64,000 nt of DNA from Antedon mediterranea. Lineage: Eukaryota > Echinodermata > Crinoidea > Comatulida > Antedonidae. Below are positions 36,328 to 49,100 of this stretch, piece by piece. Position numbers and translations under genes: made by a program. Within the stretch, counting starts at the first letter, position 1, and the number at the start of each line of letters is the position of its first letter. The notes under the pieces are model-generated. The model worked only from the letters and a program-made list of their open reading frames with translations. It was not told the origin of the DNA and did not search any database. The stretch is taken from NCBI RefSeq assembly GCF_964355755.1, contig NC_092671.1:33189304-33253303 (forward strand). The letters are read 5' to 3'.

Positions 36328-36516
36328 CATAAAGCTTGGTTCCCACTAGAACGTAACGCAAGGACGTAAACGCAACGCAAGCGTTTTAACCAATGACAAG
36401 CGAAGTTATATACAGTTAGCAATCACAAGCGAATAAGCCATCGCTTGTGATTGGTCAATTCAATTGCGTTGCGTTACGTCCTTGCGTTGCGTCGCTAGTG
36501 GGAACCACGCTTTATG
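36328..36516. mobile_element. Palindromic MITE, about 189 bp
   Basis: The terminal inverted repeats pair almost perfectly over about 22 nt (CATAAAGCTTGGTTCCCACT, then AG). The interior continues to pair through the ACGTAACGCAAGGACG and CGTCCTTGCGTTGCG segments. A truncated relative lies at 37718-37815. No coding capacity. Confidence 0.8.
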
Positions 36517-37369
36517 GTGTACTACAGTACCAATATTCTTGAGCTTTTCTTTCCTGTTTTCTTCACAATTTATTTACCGTAACAGATTATGTTATTACGT
36601 GTCGCATTTCCAATGCTTCTGTGACGAATCGAGATTTTGAAATTAGCGGCTTCCAGATTTTAAAATGATGTGCTAAACTTCATTAATACTTTTTGACAAA
36701 TGCTTCTAACTTCATCGATTAAACTCATGGGTAAGTTCTATATTTTATTCCAATGTATTTTCATTGTCTATTCTGTTTTATTCAAGTCATTTTAATTCTG
36801 CAATGACGTCATAATGTTATAGTTATTTTAAGATTTAGTTTACAGAGTTTACAGTAACGGTATGTGTATAATGTAAAGGCATATATGTATAATTTGCCTA
36901 GTAAATGTTACCGTTATATATAGACATTTCGAAAATGAAGGGACGGGTTGAACCGCAGTTTCACGAGGTTAAAATGTGCATTTTCACAACATTGGTTCTA
37001 TTTCGTCGAGTTTTTAAACACTTTTGTTGGTGCGAATTTAAAGGGATCGATGCACATTCACTATGTGACTCTACTACTCTGTGTACACTTATGTTGTTGT
37101 ATATTGAAGGTGAACTATTTCATTTAGCTATTTCAATATCGAGATCAATAAATACACTACATAATTGTTTCCGACAACAGATTTGACCATGATACAAACC
37201 TTATCGATGTTGAACAATGTTTAGTAATTATGAAACATGCATTGTGAAGATGAGTGAAATGAGCCTAAATATATTTTACAATAATAATGTAAGTATGCGA
37301 TGGCATGCACAGGAAGAAAGAAGGTGAATCTATGACTAAGCTATAACTATTTCGATTTGAGTGGTTTAG

Positions 37370-37490
37370 GCCGGTGGTTAGACAGGGGCACCGTAAACCA
37401 TAGTCGGTGTTCAAGGCTCTCCTCGACCATATTTCTGGTGGCGAATCTTCTTGGATAAGAACTTAAAACTAGGAAGTCTAGTGTACAAAC
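37370..37490 (+). mobile_element. SINE fragment (tRNA-like head)
   Basis: GGTGGTTAGACAGGGGCACCG and GTCGGTGTTCAAGGCTC correspond to the A-box and B-box parts of the SINE family at 22485-22795, here on the + strand. The following TCTGGTGG and TTGGATAAGAACT match the SINE body. Confidence 0.5.
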
Positions 37491-37717
37491 GTGACTCCTG
37501 TGTACTTTATAACCAATCGTATGGGTGACGACGGTGTTCTGGTTTATATTAGGGAAATTCAGATCGTGTGGAGAAGAGAAGGAAGACGACCTGGCGCATG
37601 CGCACCTCTCAAAATTATGTCGAAGTCAAATAGTCAACGCGAAAATTCAGAAAGTCCCTATGTTGTCAGTCACTGTCGGTTGTTTAGTGGTAGCTGACAA
37701 AAATGACGAGGCCCTTA

Positions 37718-37815
37718 AGCTTGGTTCCCACTAGGACACAACGCAAGCGCAACACAAGCCAGTTGACCAATGATTACTTGCGTTGCGCTTTCGTCCTTGC
37801 ATTGCGACTTTAGGA
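37718..37815. mobile_element. Truncated relative of the 36328 MITE
   Basis: Begins AAGCTTGGTTCCCACTAG and contains AACGCAAGCGCAAC and TTGCGTTGCG, as in the full element. The right terminal repeat is degraded. Confidence 0.6.
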
Positions 37816-39469
37816 GAGATGGATGGAGGTTGTTACCAGTGCACAGTACCTATACGTAATGCTGGTAGGCCTATAATTGTGGATATCAAAATGTACTATT
37901 TGTCCGAAATTATGATCAAGCCTACAATTAATCCATTTTATGTGAAGAAATAGATAAAACTGTCTTAATAAGTCAATACGAAGACCCATATATATAAACG
38001 TGTATATCTCCTTTAGAAATATTTAGTTTTATTTCACATTATTGGTGAAATGTGTGTTTACCAATCAATATTTAGATATTATTTTATAAAATGTATAGCA
38101 AAGAGTAGTATGTTTTTAAAAGCTTATGACATGTGTGGCGTCATAAGTTTACACACCTGCCTCAACAGGTTTTACGTATGTTATCCACCCGATACTATCG
38201 TATCCCTACTGGGCAAAATTGTCGTATGTTGAGATAAAGCACTGAGAATTATGTCATATAGTATTTTATCGGAAGAACTGTACGAATAAGCCTATTATTT
38301 TCTCAAGATAATACTTTTTTCAGGTAATGAAATTAGTAACAGAATACGTATGTAATACGAACATCTGCTTGTATATCTACTGACCTTGTTTTGTTTTGGT
38401 TCTTAGGCCTATATCCATTTTACTAAGATCATATGATTTGTTTTCGTATCCTTAGGCCTTCTCTTTATTTGCTTTTGCATATTTCGGAAATATTTAAATA
38501 ATGAGTCTCGACCAGGTGTGGAAGTTAAATACTTGTTGTCTATCATCCAATTCCAAATGTCTTTTTATTTTGAAAGTTGTAATGTTATTCGACATGCAAG
38601 CCTTTAAAACATATCAACGTTTTCGATATTGTTCCAGAGTGAAATTTTGTAGCTTTCTACTTTTTAAGTAACGTCATAAACGAAAGCTGATATAATTTTA
38701 AGTTTCGTTTATTCACTGAGTCTAAGGTTTATTTTACGACGTTTGTTTACCGATGACGAAAAGTGGGGTTGTTATCAATGTTAAATAAATCAGCTTGAGG
38801 ATTTCCGTCGATTTTTCGAAATCAAGTATAATTTATATACCTTTATTTGTTCTCTGTGTGTGTGTGTGTGTGAGTTATTATATTATAATGAAATAGGCGG
38901 ATTCAATGGATTTTGGAGGGGAGTGGGGGCGGACCAGCCGACCATTATACTGCATTGGGACTTATTCTGGATCTGCTGCTGCTAATTTCTGAAAACTGTT
39001 CACGCAATTGATAGGGGGCAGCAATCACGGTTATTTTAATTTCTACATACGATGTATACGTTTACAACGACTACAAATGAGAATGTTGCCTAACAAAGTA
39101 AATAGTAGTTCACCTGTAAACACATTTTTGCAGAATTATGTTAAAAACTGCGTTGTACGTTTTAAGTGGATGGCTATTTCTGCGAATACGTTATGTGCAC
39201 GTCTTTGTGTTCTCCATTTCTGTAAGTACGTTTATTACTGGAAGTACATTTTACGTACGTTTCTGCGAGTATGTTATCCTATTTCTGCTTTCATTATAAT
39301 AGTTTTAATGTTTTTTCCATAAAAAAAACGGTATATGCATTTTAATACATAAGGGAAAAAGTGTGACAATAAGTGACAACATTATTTAAAAATTGTAAGT
39401 TATTAACATGATTATTTCTCTTTCCAGAGTATAGTATCAATCTACTAATCAACCTCACCTTAACAACCA

Positions 39470-39570
39470 CCATATCCCTAGAGCTACAGCTCACTATGTT
39501 GGTCGGTTGGTAAACACTAACTTGAGCACGCCAGTGCAGCCATGTATATGGCCTTGTTTTAACATCTATT
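39470..39570 (+). mobile_element. GTCGGT-type dispersed element, short copy
   Basis: Contains AGAGCTACAGCTCACTATGT, TGGTCGGTTGG, TAAACACTAACTTGAGCAC and GTATATGGCCTTGTTT, in the same order as the copy at 14795-14890. Confidence 0.6.
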
Positions 39571-39670
39571 CCCCCGCCCTCCTTGATTCTTTCAACCACC
39601 TCCTTTCTTGTTATGCATTTACTCTTTCTATGCATCATTATTAGCCGACAACTGAACAATTTCTATTGTA

Positions 39671-39676
39671 TTTATT
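39671..39676 (-). terminator. Polyadenylation signal candidate for the 496-aa gene
   Basis: AATAAA on the minus strand, about 290 nt past the stop codon of the FkbM/NodB-like gene and the first canonical signal after it. Use is inferred. Confidence 0.4.
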
Positions 39677-39968
39677 GAGTATATTTAAAAATTACATACA
39701 TACAACATATTCCAACAACCCTTTTTCCGCCACCACACTGAATTGTTAAAACATTGCAAATTATCCAAAGTAGCCAATCGGCAAGTATATTTAAAGTAAT
39801 TAATACTGTAGTAGTAATATCAAAAAGTTCAATATTTTGGCCGACACGAAAATACATTATGACGTCATAAGTTATCAGGTCCCTGATAATAGTATAGGCC
39901 TACACACGCAAATGATATAATATATATAGGTATATTGCTTCTGGACGTTTCGAAAATCCACACCAAAA

Positions 39969-40183
39969 TTACACAATACACTTATCTAAGGTTATGATGT
40001 TATATTCAGAATTGACTAACAGATAGTCCAACAAAAAAACTATGATCATATGAGTATCCGGTAGGTCCGTGTCCAAACGTAGGATTCCACCATGTTCGGT
40101 TTCTAGCTGTTCGTGGATAAACTCCAGCGCCTTCGCCGCCCTTGTAAAATCAGGAAGTTTATCATAATTGTCTACAGTTAGAC
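39969..40183 (-). CDS. FkbM/NodB-like gene, exon 6 (C-terminus)
   Basis: Encodes residues 427-496 and the TAA stop. LTVDNYDKLPDF is followed by a helix, GGILRLDTDLPDTH, a hydrophobic helix MIIVFLLDYLL and YNIITLDKCIV. This closely follows the layout of the last strands of NodB domains. The acceptor ATATTTCCAG completes the glycine codon of exon 5. Confidence 0.8.
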
Positions 40184-43100
40184 CTGGAAATATAAGAAAT
40201 CAATATTATTAGTGATACGTATGCCTAAGGACCTATCCCCTATTTGCATAATTTAGAATATAATATGCTTACAGTAACAGAGAGGAAATTCGAATGGAAT
40301 ATTATCTCAATTCAACAATACAAAACATTTATTACGCACCTACTGTTCCAAAAAATTGTATTCAATTTATCCAGAAGACTATGCCGGGAAGCGTAATTTT
40401 TTTTCCAGGACGAACGTGGGCAGAAATCATGAATAATTCATGATTAATTATGACATAATAGGGAACATTATAGAGGGCGCTGTATAAGAATGCAGAGAGA
40501 TTAAATTAGATTAAGACAGAAACTATAGAGGGCGTGCATATATCATAGATATTCATGATGCATGCGTGAGCTCATGACGTCATACTTGCAAACACACACT
40601 GTCTGTGTGATCAAATAACTTATAACACAAGAATCTCCTGTTCTTCAATTTGCATTCAAAACACAGTATCGGAAGTACAGGGTTTAAAGGTCAAACTGGG
40701 CGACGCCATTTCACAGCACGGAGCAGCGCCCTCTCCAAACTAGGAAGTCAAAACTATTAATTTCTATAGAGGGCTCAGTCAATTACTCTATCCCAGAGCC
40801 ATAATTATATAAAGAGTAATTTGCTTTAAAAATGTATAACATTCACAAGGCTTTAAATATCGAATTTAATATAAAAACAATCGATTTGTTTAAAGGTTTT
40901 TGTTAAGATAATTATGAAATCATAAAATTACTGCGAACATCGCGCTTTACAAACTAAACGCGCACGCGTAGAGCGTGCATGAAGCGCACAACCAGAGCCG
41001 TTCCGAAATTTATATTTTTGTTGTTTATAATCATGTTCGCAGTAACTTTGTAATTTATTATTTTAACAAAAACCTTTAAACAAATTGATTGTTTGGATAT
41101 TAAATTCGATAGTTAAAGCCTTTTGAACGTTATACATTTTCAAAACAAAAGACTCAACTCCATACTCTACATATAATAGGAATAGTTGGACACAAACCTG
41201 GCTTCTGCTCCATTCAAAGTCGAAACTTTTTATATATGGCTCTGCTCTATCCCCATATAGTATTAGCAGATCCCTCTATTATTTTGGCTTTCTAATTTGA
41301 TGCGGGAGCGCTACTCCATGGCTCAAAATGGCGCCACCCATTAGCTCTATTCTATCCTACAATGCCTTTCGAAAGGTGATGTGATGCACGTTCGTAGTGC
41401 AGATCGGAGCAAGTTACTGTAGACCTACTCTTTTTCTCTCCATGTTGTAATGTTATTGTTGAGTTGTTTGCTCGCCTACTCCAGGTATTTTAACATAATT
41501 TAATATATATAATAGCACATCCTACATTACTTAATTTGTTGGTGTTTTTTTATTTTAACTATACTACTATAAGGTGTAGGCCTAGACCAACAAAGTTTAT
41601 AGTTTTATATGTATGTAGGCCTAGCTATAATATAATTAAACCTGTGTAATCACAATTGCACTATATGCTACTGTAGGCCTATAGGCCTACTTACCAGGCC
41701 TAATGTGTATCTTTTATTTCATTGGTGAGATTTTTTATGATATTTTTTTAAACTTAAAAAATAGGATGTGGTTTGAACAGAAAATATATATCTGCATACG
41801 AAGTCTTTTACATCAAACATAGGATCTTAGATCACATCATATCAGCTACATACATGTGATACAGTATACACTGGAGATTGGAGAATGATATTGCCTGAAA
41901 TTGAGCTTTTAAATACAAATTAATTACCACAAAAACAAAAAATTTACTAATTAAAAACACATGATTAATTGTCATAATTTTGCACCACATTCGTTACCAT
42001 GTGTGTAGCAGGTCATTTTAAAAAGTAAAACATAAATAATAAACAATGAATGTGGAATACAATTAAAGCATGTAGTTTATACCTCCTATCCATGATTAAA
42101 GGAAGGTAACAACCGTTCTTGATGATTCTAAAGGTTATATGTGGTTTTTTAATTAATCAATTTAATTCATTATATATGTACTTTGTTTGTCAAATAAAGT
42201 AATTATTTCACAAACAAATGTCTGAAAGTACAATGTTAGACTAACATAAAACATGTATGTAATTTTTTCAGAAGGGTTAAAACACTAGTGTCAAATTCTT
42301 AATCAATTATTTCATTTACATTTAATTGTTAATACTATATGTACGTAGGGCGCGGCTACATGGTTCTTGGGTGTTTTTTGCAGCAGCTACCATAGCAGCG
42401 CGACGACGAGAGATCATTTTCGATTATCGCGTGACAACTATTTACAGGGGTTTTCGTCACATCATAAATATTCATGTGTGGATTCAGGCCCTCTATAGTT
42501 TCTGCCTTAACCTAACAGGAAAAAAATAAGCCTGCCGGCATGCTAGGCCATTCAAAAAGACATGTAGTGCTTCAACTTTGGACGAGTATGATAGTTATAG
42601 ACAGCACATGGCAAAACAATCGCAAAATATGTATAAAAAAGCTAAACGTGTCTTAGAACCCATTAATTTATAAGATAAAATTTTTCCGTTAGGTAGAACT
42701 AATACAGATCGGCACGTGATGCGCAATTATCCAATCAATTGAATAGAATAGAAGAATACAATCAGGTATGTTATAAAAAGGTAATAATGCATGGTAGTAT
42801 TAAAACGATGACGGTTCATACTTTCCCTCCATTAAGTTGTTAAACCGGCAATCTCTTTTTTTTTATTACACCTTATTTATAGAGGGTGACCCTAAACAGC
42901 ATATGATGACATTCAAGGGGCCCTCTTAATGAGTGACAGTGGCTGTGTATAATAGTACACCCTACCCGTCTCGAAAGATGTAATAGGTTCTTTAAAGTGC
43001 ACATGAGCCAGATGTGTACACTGGACCTTCGGTTTATAGTCCTTATCTGAGAAGACTTGTTCTACCACCAGAACCATGGAGAGAGTGAGGCTCGAACCCT

Positions 43101-46100
43101 TGCCGATGTTAATATGGCAAGGTATTATGGTTCCACTGTCTTAACCGCATATTATGCTCCATTAAGTTTTATTTATCGAATCATTTATGTTGCCAGCGTG
43201 ATTTTGATTTATAAACAATATCAATAAATGTCATCACTTACCAGCATTCTTGAGAGGGAACTGCGAAGCTGGCTGTACGATTCTAAATGCTCGAGTACTT
43301 AACTGTGTATGCAACGCACTCTTTTCTTTAAATTCATCTGGTAGAAAGTAAGTTGGCGTTATGCCGATTTCATTAAGCCGCATTTCAGCAGTAACGATAG
43401 CTTCTCTAACCCATGCTTTCTGCAACCGATCAAAATGTCCAGGCGGATACTGATGCGTTCCTCGGAGACCAATGTCATCGACTTTCGCCCAGGATGTTAC
43501 CAGTTCTGGCCATTGCACAGCAAACTCGCTGTACACAAACACGGTGACAGGGATTTTTTGTTTGTAAGATGCTAAAGTTGACATTACTTTTACGGCTTCT
43601 TTCTTACACATCCCAATAGTTATTACAATAGCAAGGTCGTTATTTTTTACGCATTTCTTGTATGTGGAACCAGCTTTACCTACAGCTAATGCTGGTATCT
43701 AAACAAAATCATGAATATGTTAGAGTTAGCAGTAGGAATTGTAAGTTATTGTAGTTAGGCTTATTATTTTGTTGGGGCATCCATTGGCTGTGGGGGTAGG
43801 ATTTATGCAGATGATTCCAATATTTAAAACAATCGCGTCAAGACATCACATGGTCGAATCATAATAACAAAAGGATTATCTGCACGAATATAGTGTAGTA
43901 AGTTGTGGTGAATTTTTATGAGCTATTTTCCCACCCTTCCTCACCCATCCCCCAAAACTATTTATTTTCATCCATTGTTTGCGAAAGCCATAAACGTTGC
44001 CTTAGGCTCGTAAAATTATTTTATAGACATAAAAACTAAACCAACTTGGCATTAGGCCTATGTGGATAAAGATTGCAGTTTTATTAATGTTCGAATTATT
44101 TTTTGTTTCTTTAACCCTTAATATCTATGGAGTTTTTCTTTCTTAAATGTAGGTATAGGGAATGCCGAGTGTTTTCTGCCGCCTAAGGATTATTGTGTTT
44201 CCCTACTGCTCTTACTTGTATTGGATGTAATTTATCAAAGTCTACATAGTTACGAAATTCTCCTTCCCACAACACCATGTCTATGTTATTCCGAACATCA
44301 TTAACAATCCTTTTCTTTTCATGTTTGCTATAACCCACGTGATGACTTAAATGATATTCTCCATAATATCTGAAAATACAAAAAAATTAAATATTATAAT
44401 CACACCTGATTGGTTGGTTTCGTAATACATAGAATTGCTAGTTTCGTCCCATTCAAAGGTAAAACTGTTTTTTGTTGTGGTCACATGATAGACTGACACT
44501 AACACCCAACCTCCATTGTCAGCTGTATATAGTCAACAAAAATCCGATCAAAGAATTTAACCAATGATACCCAGTGAGCCAGAATCATTTCAAAGTGTGC
44601 CAAAAGTCCAAAATGGTAAATGTGGCAATCCAAACTGTTTAATATTGTTTAAACGATTTCAAATTTCATTTTGGTTGAATTGAAATAGAATTACCCTTAC
44701 TTACTTATCGATCCACGTAAATGTCCCATCTTTCAGCATTTGGTCAAGAACACAAAATTCACCACCTTGGATATCAATTTTAAAAATTACATAATCTTCT
44801 TTTCTTAAATTTTCTTTAATCCATCTTGAAAGATTGATCGTTGGGATTGTTTTGCGGTAACTATATAGTCTTCGACCTCCAGTTATATTATTGGCGCGTT
44901 CCGATTTACGGACAAACATACTTCCTCCTCCCCATTGCATTTTGTTAGATTTTGTAGGCGTCCATGTTGCATCACAAAATGCTGTCATATTGCCTTTTTA
45001 ATGACAGAAAAAAAATGTTCGTGAGCTTTAGGAAACAAATAGAAAGATAGAAACAAATTATTGGAACGTAACGCCTCTAAAATTAGAACCAAGCATAAAC
45101 AGGGGCCTAGTTGTTATCCGACTGAATATAGGCCTAGAGGTTGCTATAGTTGTAGTGCTATATAGCCATTATATTGCCTCGTTTCGTTACTACTGTATTG
45201 GAAATAATTTTATTCCACTGTATAATATTATGTTTGAAGTAATAAGAATAACAAAAAATATATTAGGTAATTTTGTCAATTCAGTTTTGATGTTGTGCTC
45301 GTTTATTTTATTGTTTTTTATGATGTATTGTATGTTTCTCATTTTTTTATATGTTATTTTATGCCATCTTTTAAAAATATTTAAAGTACCTTTTAATATA
45401 TTAATGGTAGGTTCCAGAGAGTGGTCATTGAGGGTATATCCTCTGAATGGCTTCCTATTCAGTCCGGTGTCCCTCGGGGATCGATTCTTGGTCCTCTCCT
45501 TTTCAATCTTTTTGTCAATGATACCCCAAAACTCTTCACCCACTCCAGATGTCTTATGTTTGCTGATGATGTTAAGCTATACAGAATTATTGGTAGTGTT
45601 GAGGATGCTGACAGGCTTCAGGTGGATTTGGACAAGCTATGTTATTGGGCTGCTTTATGGGTATGTCCCTCAATCCAGTAAAGTGCAATATTTTAACTAT
45701 TACTTTGAAAAAGAACATTTTATTTTATAATTATTTAATTAATGACAATCCCATTAATAGGGTGCAATCGCAAAAAGATCTTGGTGTTTTTATTGATAGT
45801 TCTCTTTGTTTTTCTTTTCATATTGATTATCTTGTTGGCAAGTGCAATAGACTGCTTGGGCTGATGTGGCGTAATTGTAAACATTTTGACAGGCAAACCA
45901 AAATCCACCTTTATTATTCCAATTATCCATCCCATTCTCAACTTCAGTTCTGTTATTTTTAATTCTATTTCGAAAACTCAGTCTACGCGCATTCAGCGTC
46001 TGCATAACCGTTTTTTAGGCTACATCAGCCACAACCAGAATCCTGACTTTCATTTCCATGTCCGATCTCCTGAGTCTCGTAGAACCTTTTTTGATCTTGT

Positions 46101-49100
46101 TTTTTTGTATAAATGTATTAATTCTTTATTTGACTGTAACTTAGTTAGTAATTTTTATCTTGGAGTCCCTAGTCGTCGTCTTAGAAGAAATGCTACTTTT
46201 CATATTCCTTTTTAGTAGAGTAAATGTTTTAAAAAATGGTTTTATTAGTAGATTAAGTCAAACTTACAATTCTTTTACTCTTTTACCCTGAGTTAGATAT
46301 TTTTAGTAATAATTTCCGTAAGTTTCGTAACATTGTTAGTAGTTTAGTTTAATGTTTGTTATTGTATATGTTCGTGTTTGTCTGTGTTTGTCTGTGTTCC
46401 CTCCTGTAAGTGGTGAACCATGAGCTCACTGTTGGTTGGGAAATGAATAAATAAAAATAATTTAAAAATTTGTCACAATCAGTTTGTTTGTGAAGATGAT
46501 TTTAATAAATATACCATTATGAATGAATGAATGAGAAAGTGTCCCTTTGGCGTGTTTCTGCAGCCATAACAAAATTATCGGTTAATTTTTAACCAATCAG
46601 ATAATTATTAAAAAAATGCTCTGCGCATGATTAGACATGACTGAACAACCAAGAGCCCAATCACAGCGCATCGATTTGTCATTCAGGTCAAAGGCTAAAC
46701 ATTATCGCATTTATCCGATAATTACAGTGTTCGATTTGAATGAGATATATATAGGTTAATCGTTGGAATCGGTTAAACCCCGTTTCCACAGCTAGTTTAT
46801 CGGTTAATTATCAATTAATTATCGGTTAATTTTTGAATTGGAAACAGTCTTTTTTTCTCTTTTGTGAGATTCACTCACATTTATTTCATATTTTTGTTAC
46901 ATATTTATTTTTAATAAATACATTTCTTTTTTTTTCTCTTTTGTTGTGTAATATAAACTGAATATATTTAAAATTAATTCATGCATATAATTATGCTACA
47001 TTGTATGGTAAAATAAATATAATAAAACACATTTAAATCAAACCTACGGCAGTCATATCAACTACAGATTTAAAGACCACCCATGGATTTTGACAAAACG
47101 GTTTTTTTAATTCATTATATATTTTTATTTTATAAATAGAATAGGTAGCGATGGTATATAATTGGTTTTTTGTACAATTTCCACTGCCAAGAATGAGCTC
47201 TTTAAAAGAGCTTTTACTACCATCAATATTTAAATTTTTTTTATCTATCTTGTTACCTGGACATTCAAAGAACATGCGCCACATTCTTTATGTATTTTAG
47301 GTCCAGGTGACAAACAAAAATATATCAGCCTACTTCGGAAATCAAAACCTTCCATAAAACATACGCATACTTTATTGGACAAGGAAGATTTGAATCTCTT
47401 TAATAAGAGCCTACAGTACTTACCCACTGTAAAGACAAAAAATTATATTAAGACGCCAAGTCAATGTGACAAATATTAATAGGAGTCAAACGAATTTTTA
47501 ATAGGGGAATTCTATAAGTGTTTTACATTATGATAACCTACCGTCATGATCCGATACCCCGACAGGACAGTGTAGATGATGATTGTTATGATACGGGCTA
47601 AAATAAGGGCAGAGACGGTCATCGATTTCGAAAGAATGGATGATGAAATCTTTTCCTCCAGGATAAGTCTCACGAAACATCTTGACAGTAGAGGCGACAT
47701 TACCGCCACAATCTAGAAGTATCTTTCTCTGAGGTTGTCTATTAGGTGTGGTAGGCCTACTATCCATTGTGTTTGTCAGAGTCCTTATGTCGGCTTCGAC
47801 ATTTCTAGTTATTACATAAATAAAATAATGATTATATATTTATTCACCTTATTTTTCCGTACAGCGGATTTATTTAATTACTACATATTTATTATATGGA
47901 TACCTATATACTTTTTGAATACCTTTTTTCTGGTCGAAATAGCTATAAAGCAATCTGGGATTATTTAAGTTTCTCCAGTATCTTCTATTCAACTTTAATT
48001 AGCGTTATAAGAATACATTGGATCTTCGCACATTGAAGTTATTTAAATTGACGTATTATAAAATTGAAATCTGAACAAAAACATTATCACAATATTCTAT
48101 AAGCATTTGAAATTATCTCTTAAAATTGTTATAATAGAATGATTTGCCGGTGACGTCATCATTAAACCATTGAAAACCACTTAATATGGCTATAATGTAT
48201 TTATAACAACTGAGTGTTTCCTTTCTGTCCGATTGTTTAATATTTTATCAAGTGCCGTTTATTATTTGTTATAATGAACGGTAAAACGATTGGCTCTCTA
48301 AATAGTTATGAATAACCTTACCTAACCTCTGAATCAAGGTGAAAGCAGGGTGGATCGTATGTAACTATCGTTCGTATCACGCATTTGTAGAAATGATGAA
48401 ACATATGTATATTAGAAATATTATAACTGTAAGTTAGTTGCAACAAGTTATATCGCTACTACATTAAATTAAGTATGTGGTTTAAATTGAAAGGTTACAT
48501 TAGTTTTTGTAATTGGAGCGACGATTATGTAGGTCAATTGTTTGATCGGATGCTGAAGGCGTTTAAATAGCTTGGTTGTTCGCACAACAACAACAACAAA
48601 GATAGTGTAGAGGACGATATCACACTTCCTATTCGACCAATGCAAATAAATGAAAGACAATAATATTGGGACTCAATTTAAGGGCGGAAAGTTATTTTAT
48701 AGGAAATAGGCTATACAGTTGAACCTCCGTAAGCGGACACCTCCGTTAACGGCCGCACTTTCAAAAGCCCGTTTGTTCTGCCTATCTAATTAGTTCACTT
48801 GGTACCTTGTTGAACCCCAAAAATGTGAAAACTCTCACAAATGTGAAAACAACCACAAATGTGAAACGTATCACCCACAAATGTGAAAACGTATCACCCA
48901 CAAATGTGAAAACGCATCACCACAAATGTGAAAACGCATCACCCACCAAATGTGAAAATAACCACAAATGTAAAAACGCATTACCCACTAATGTGAAAAC
49001 AGCGCCCACAGAGATTTTAGCTTATAGGTTTTTATACAATAACAGGAATTGTTTTTTCTATTGCGTTTCCCTGACCCACCAACAATTTCCTAATTTCTTT

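Larger units (their letters stand above)
36520..39465. other. Intergenic DNA with SINE and MITE fragments
   Basis: Apart from the SINE piece at 37370-37490, the MITE piece at 37718-37815 and a (TG)n run at about 38854-38872, nothing is supported. Frames at 36905-37186 and 39008-39322 resemble no family. Confidence 0.45.

Noticed and set aside
36905-37186. 93-codon ATG frame with several cysteines
   Set aside because: No recognisable domain, no upstream promoter motif and no conserved pattern in the cysteines.
43030-43160. Functional tRNA gene
   Set aside because: A- and B-box-like words are present, but the cloverleaf cannot be completed and the segment continues into a SINE body shared by other copies.
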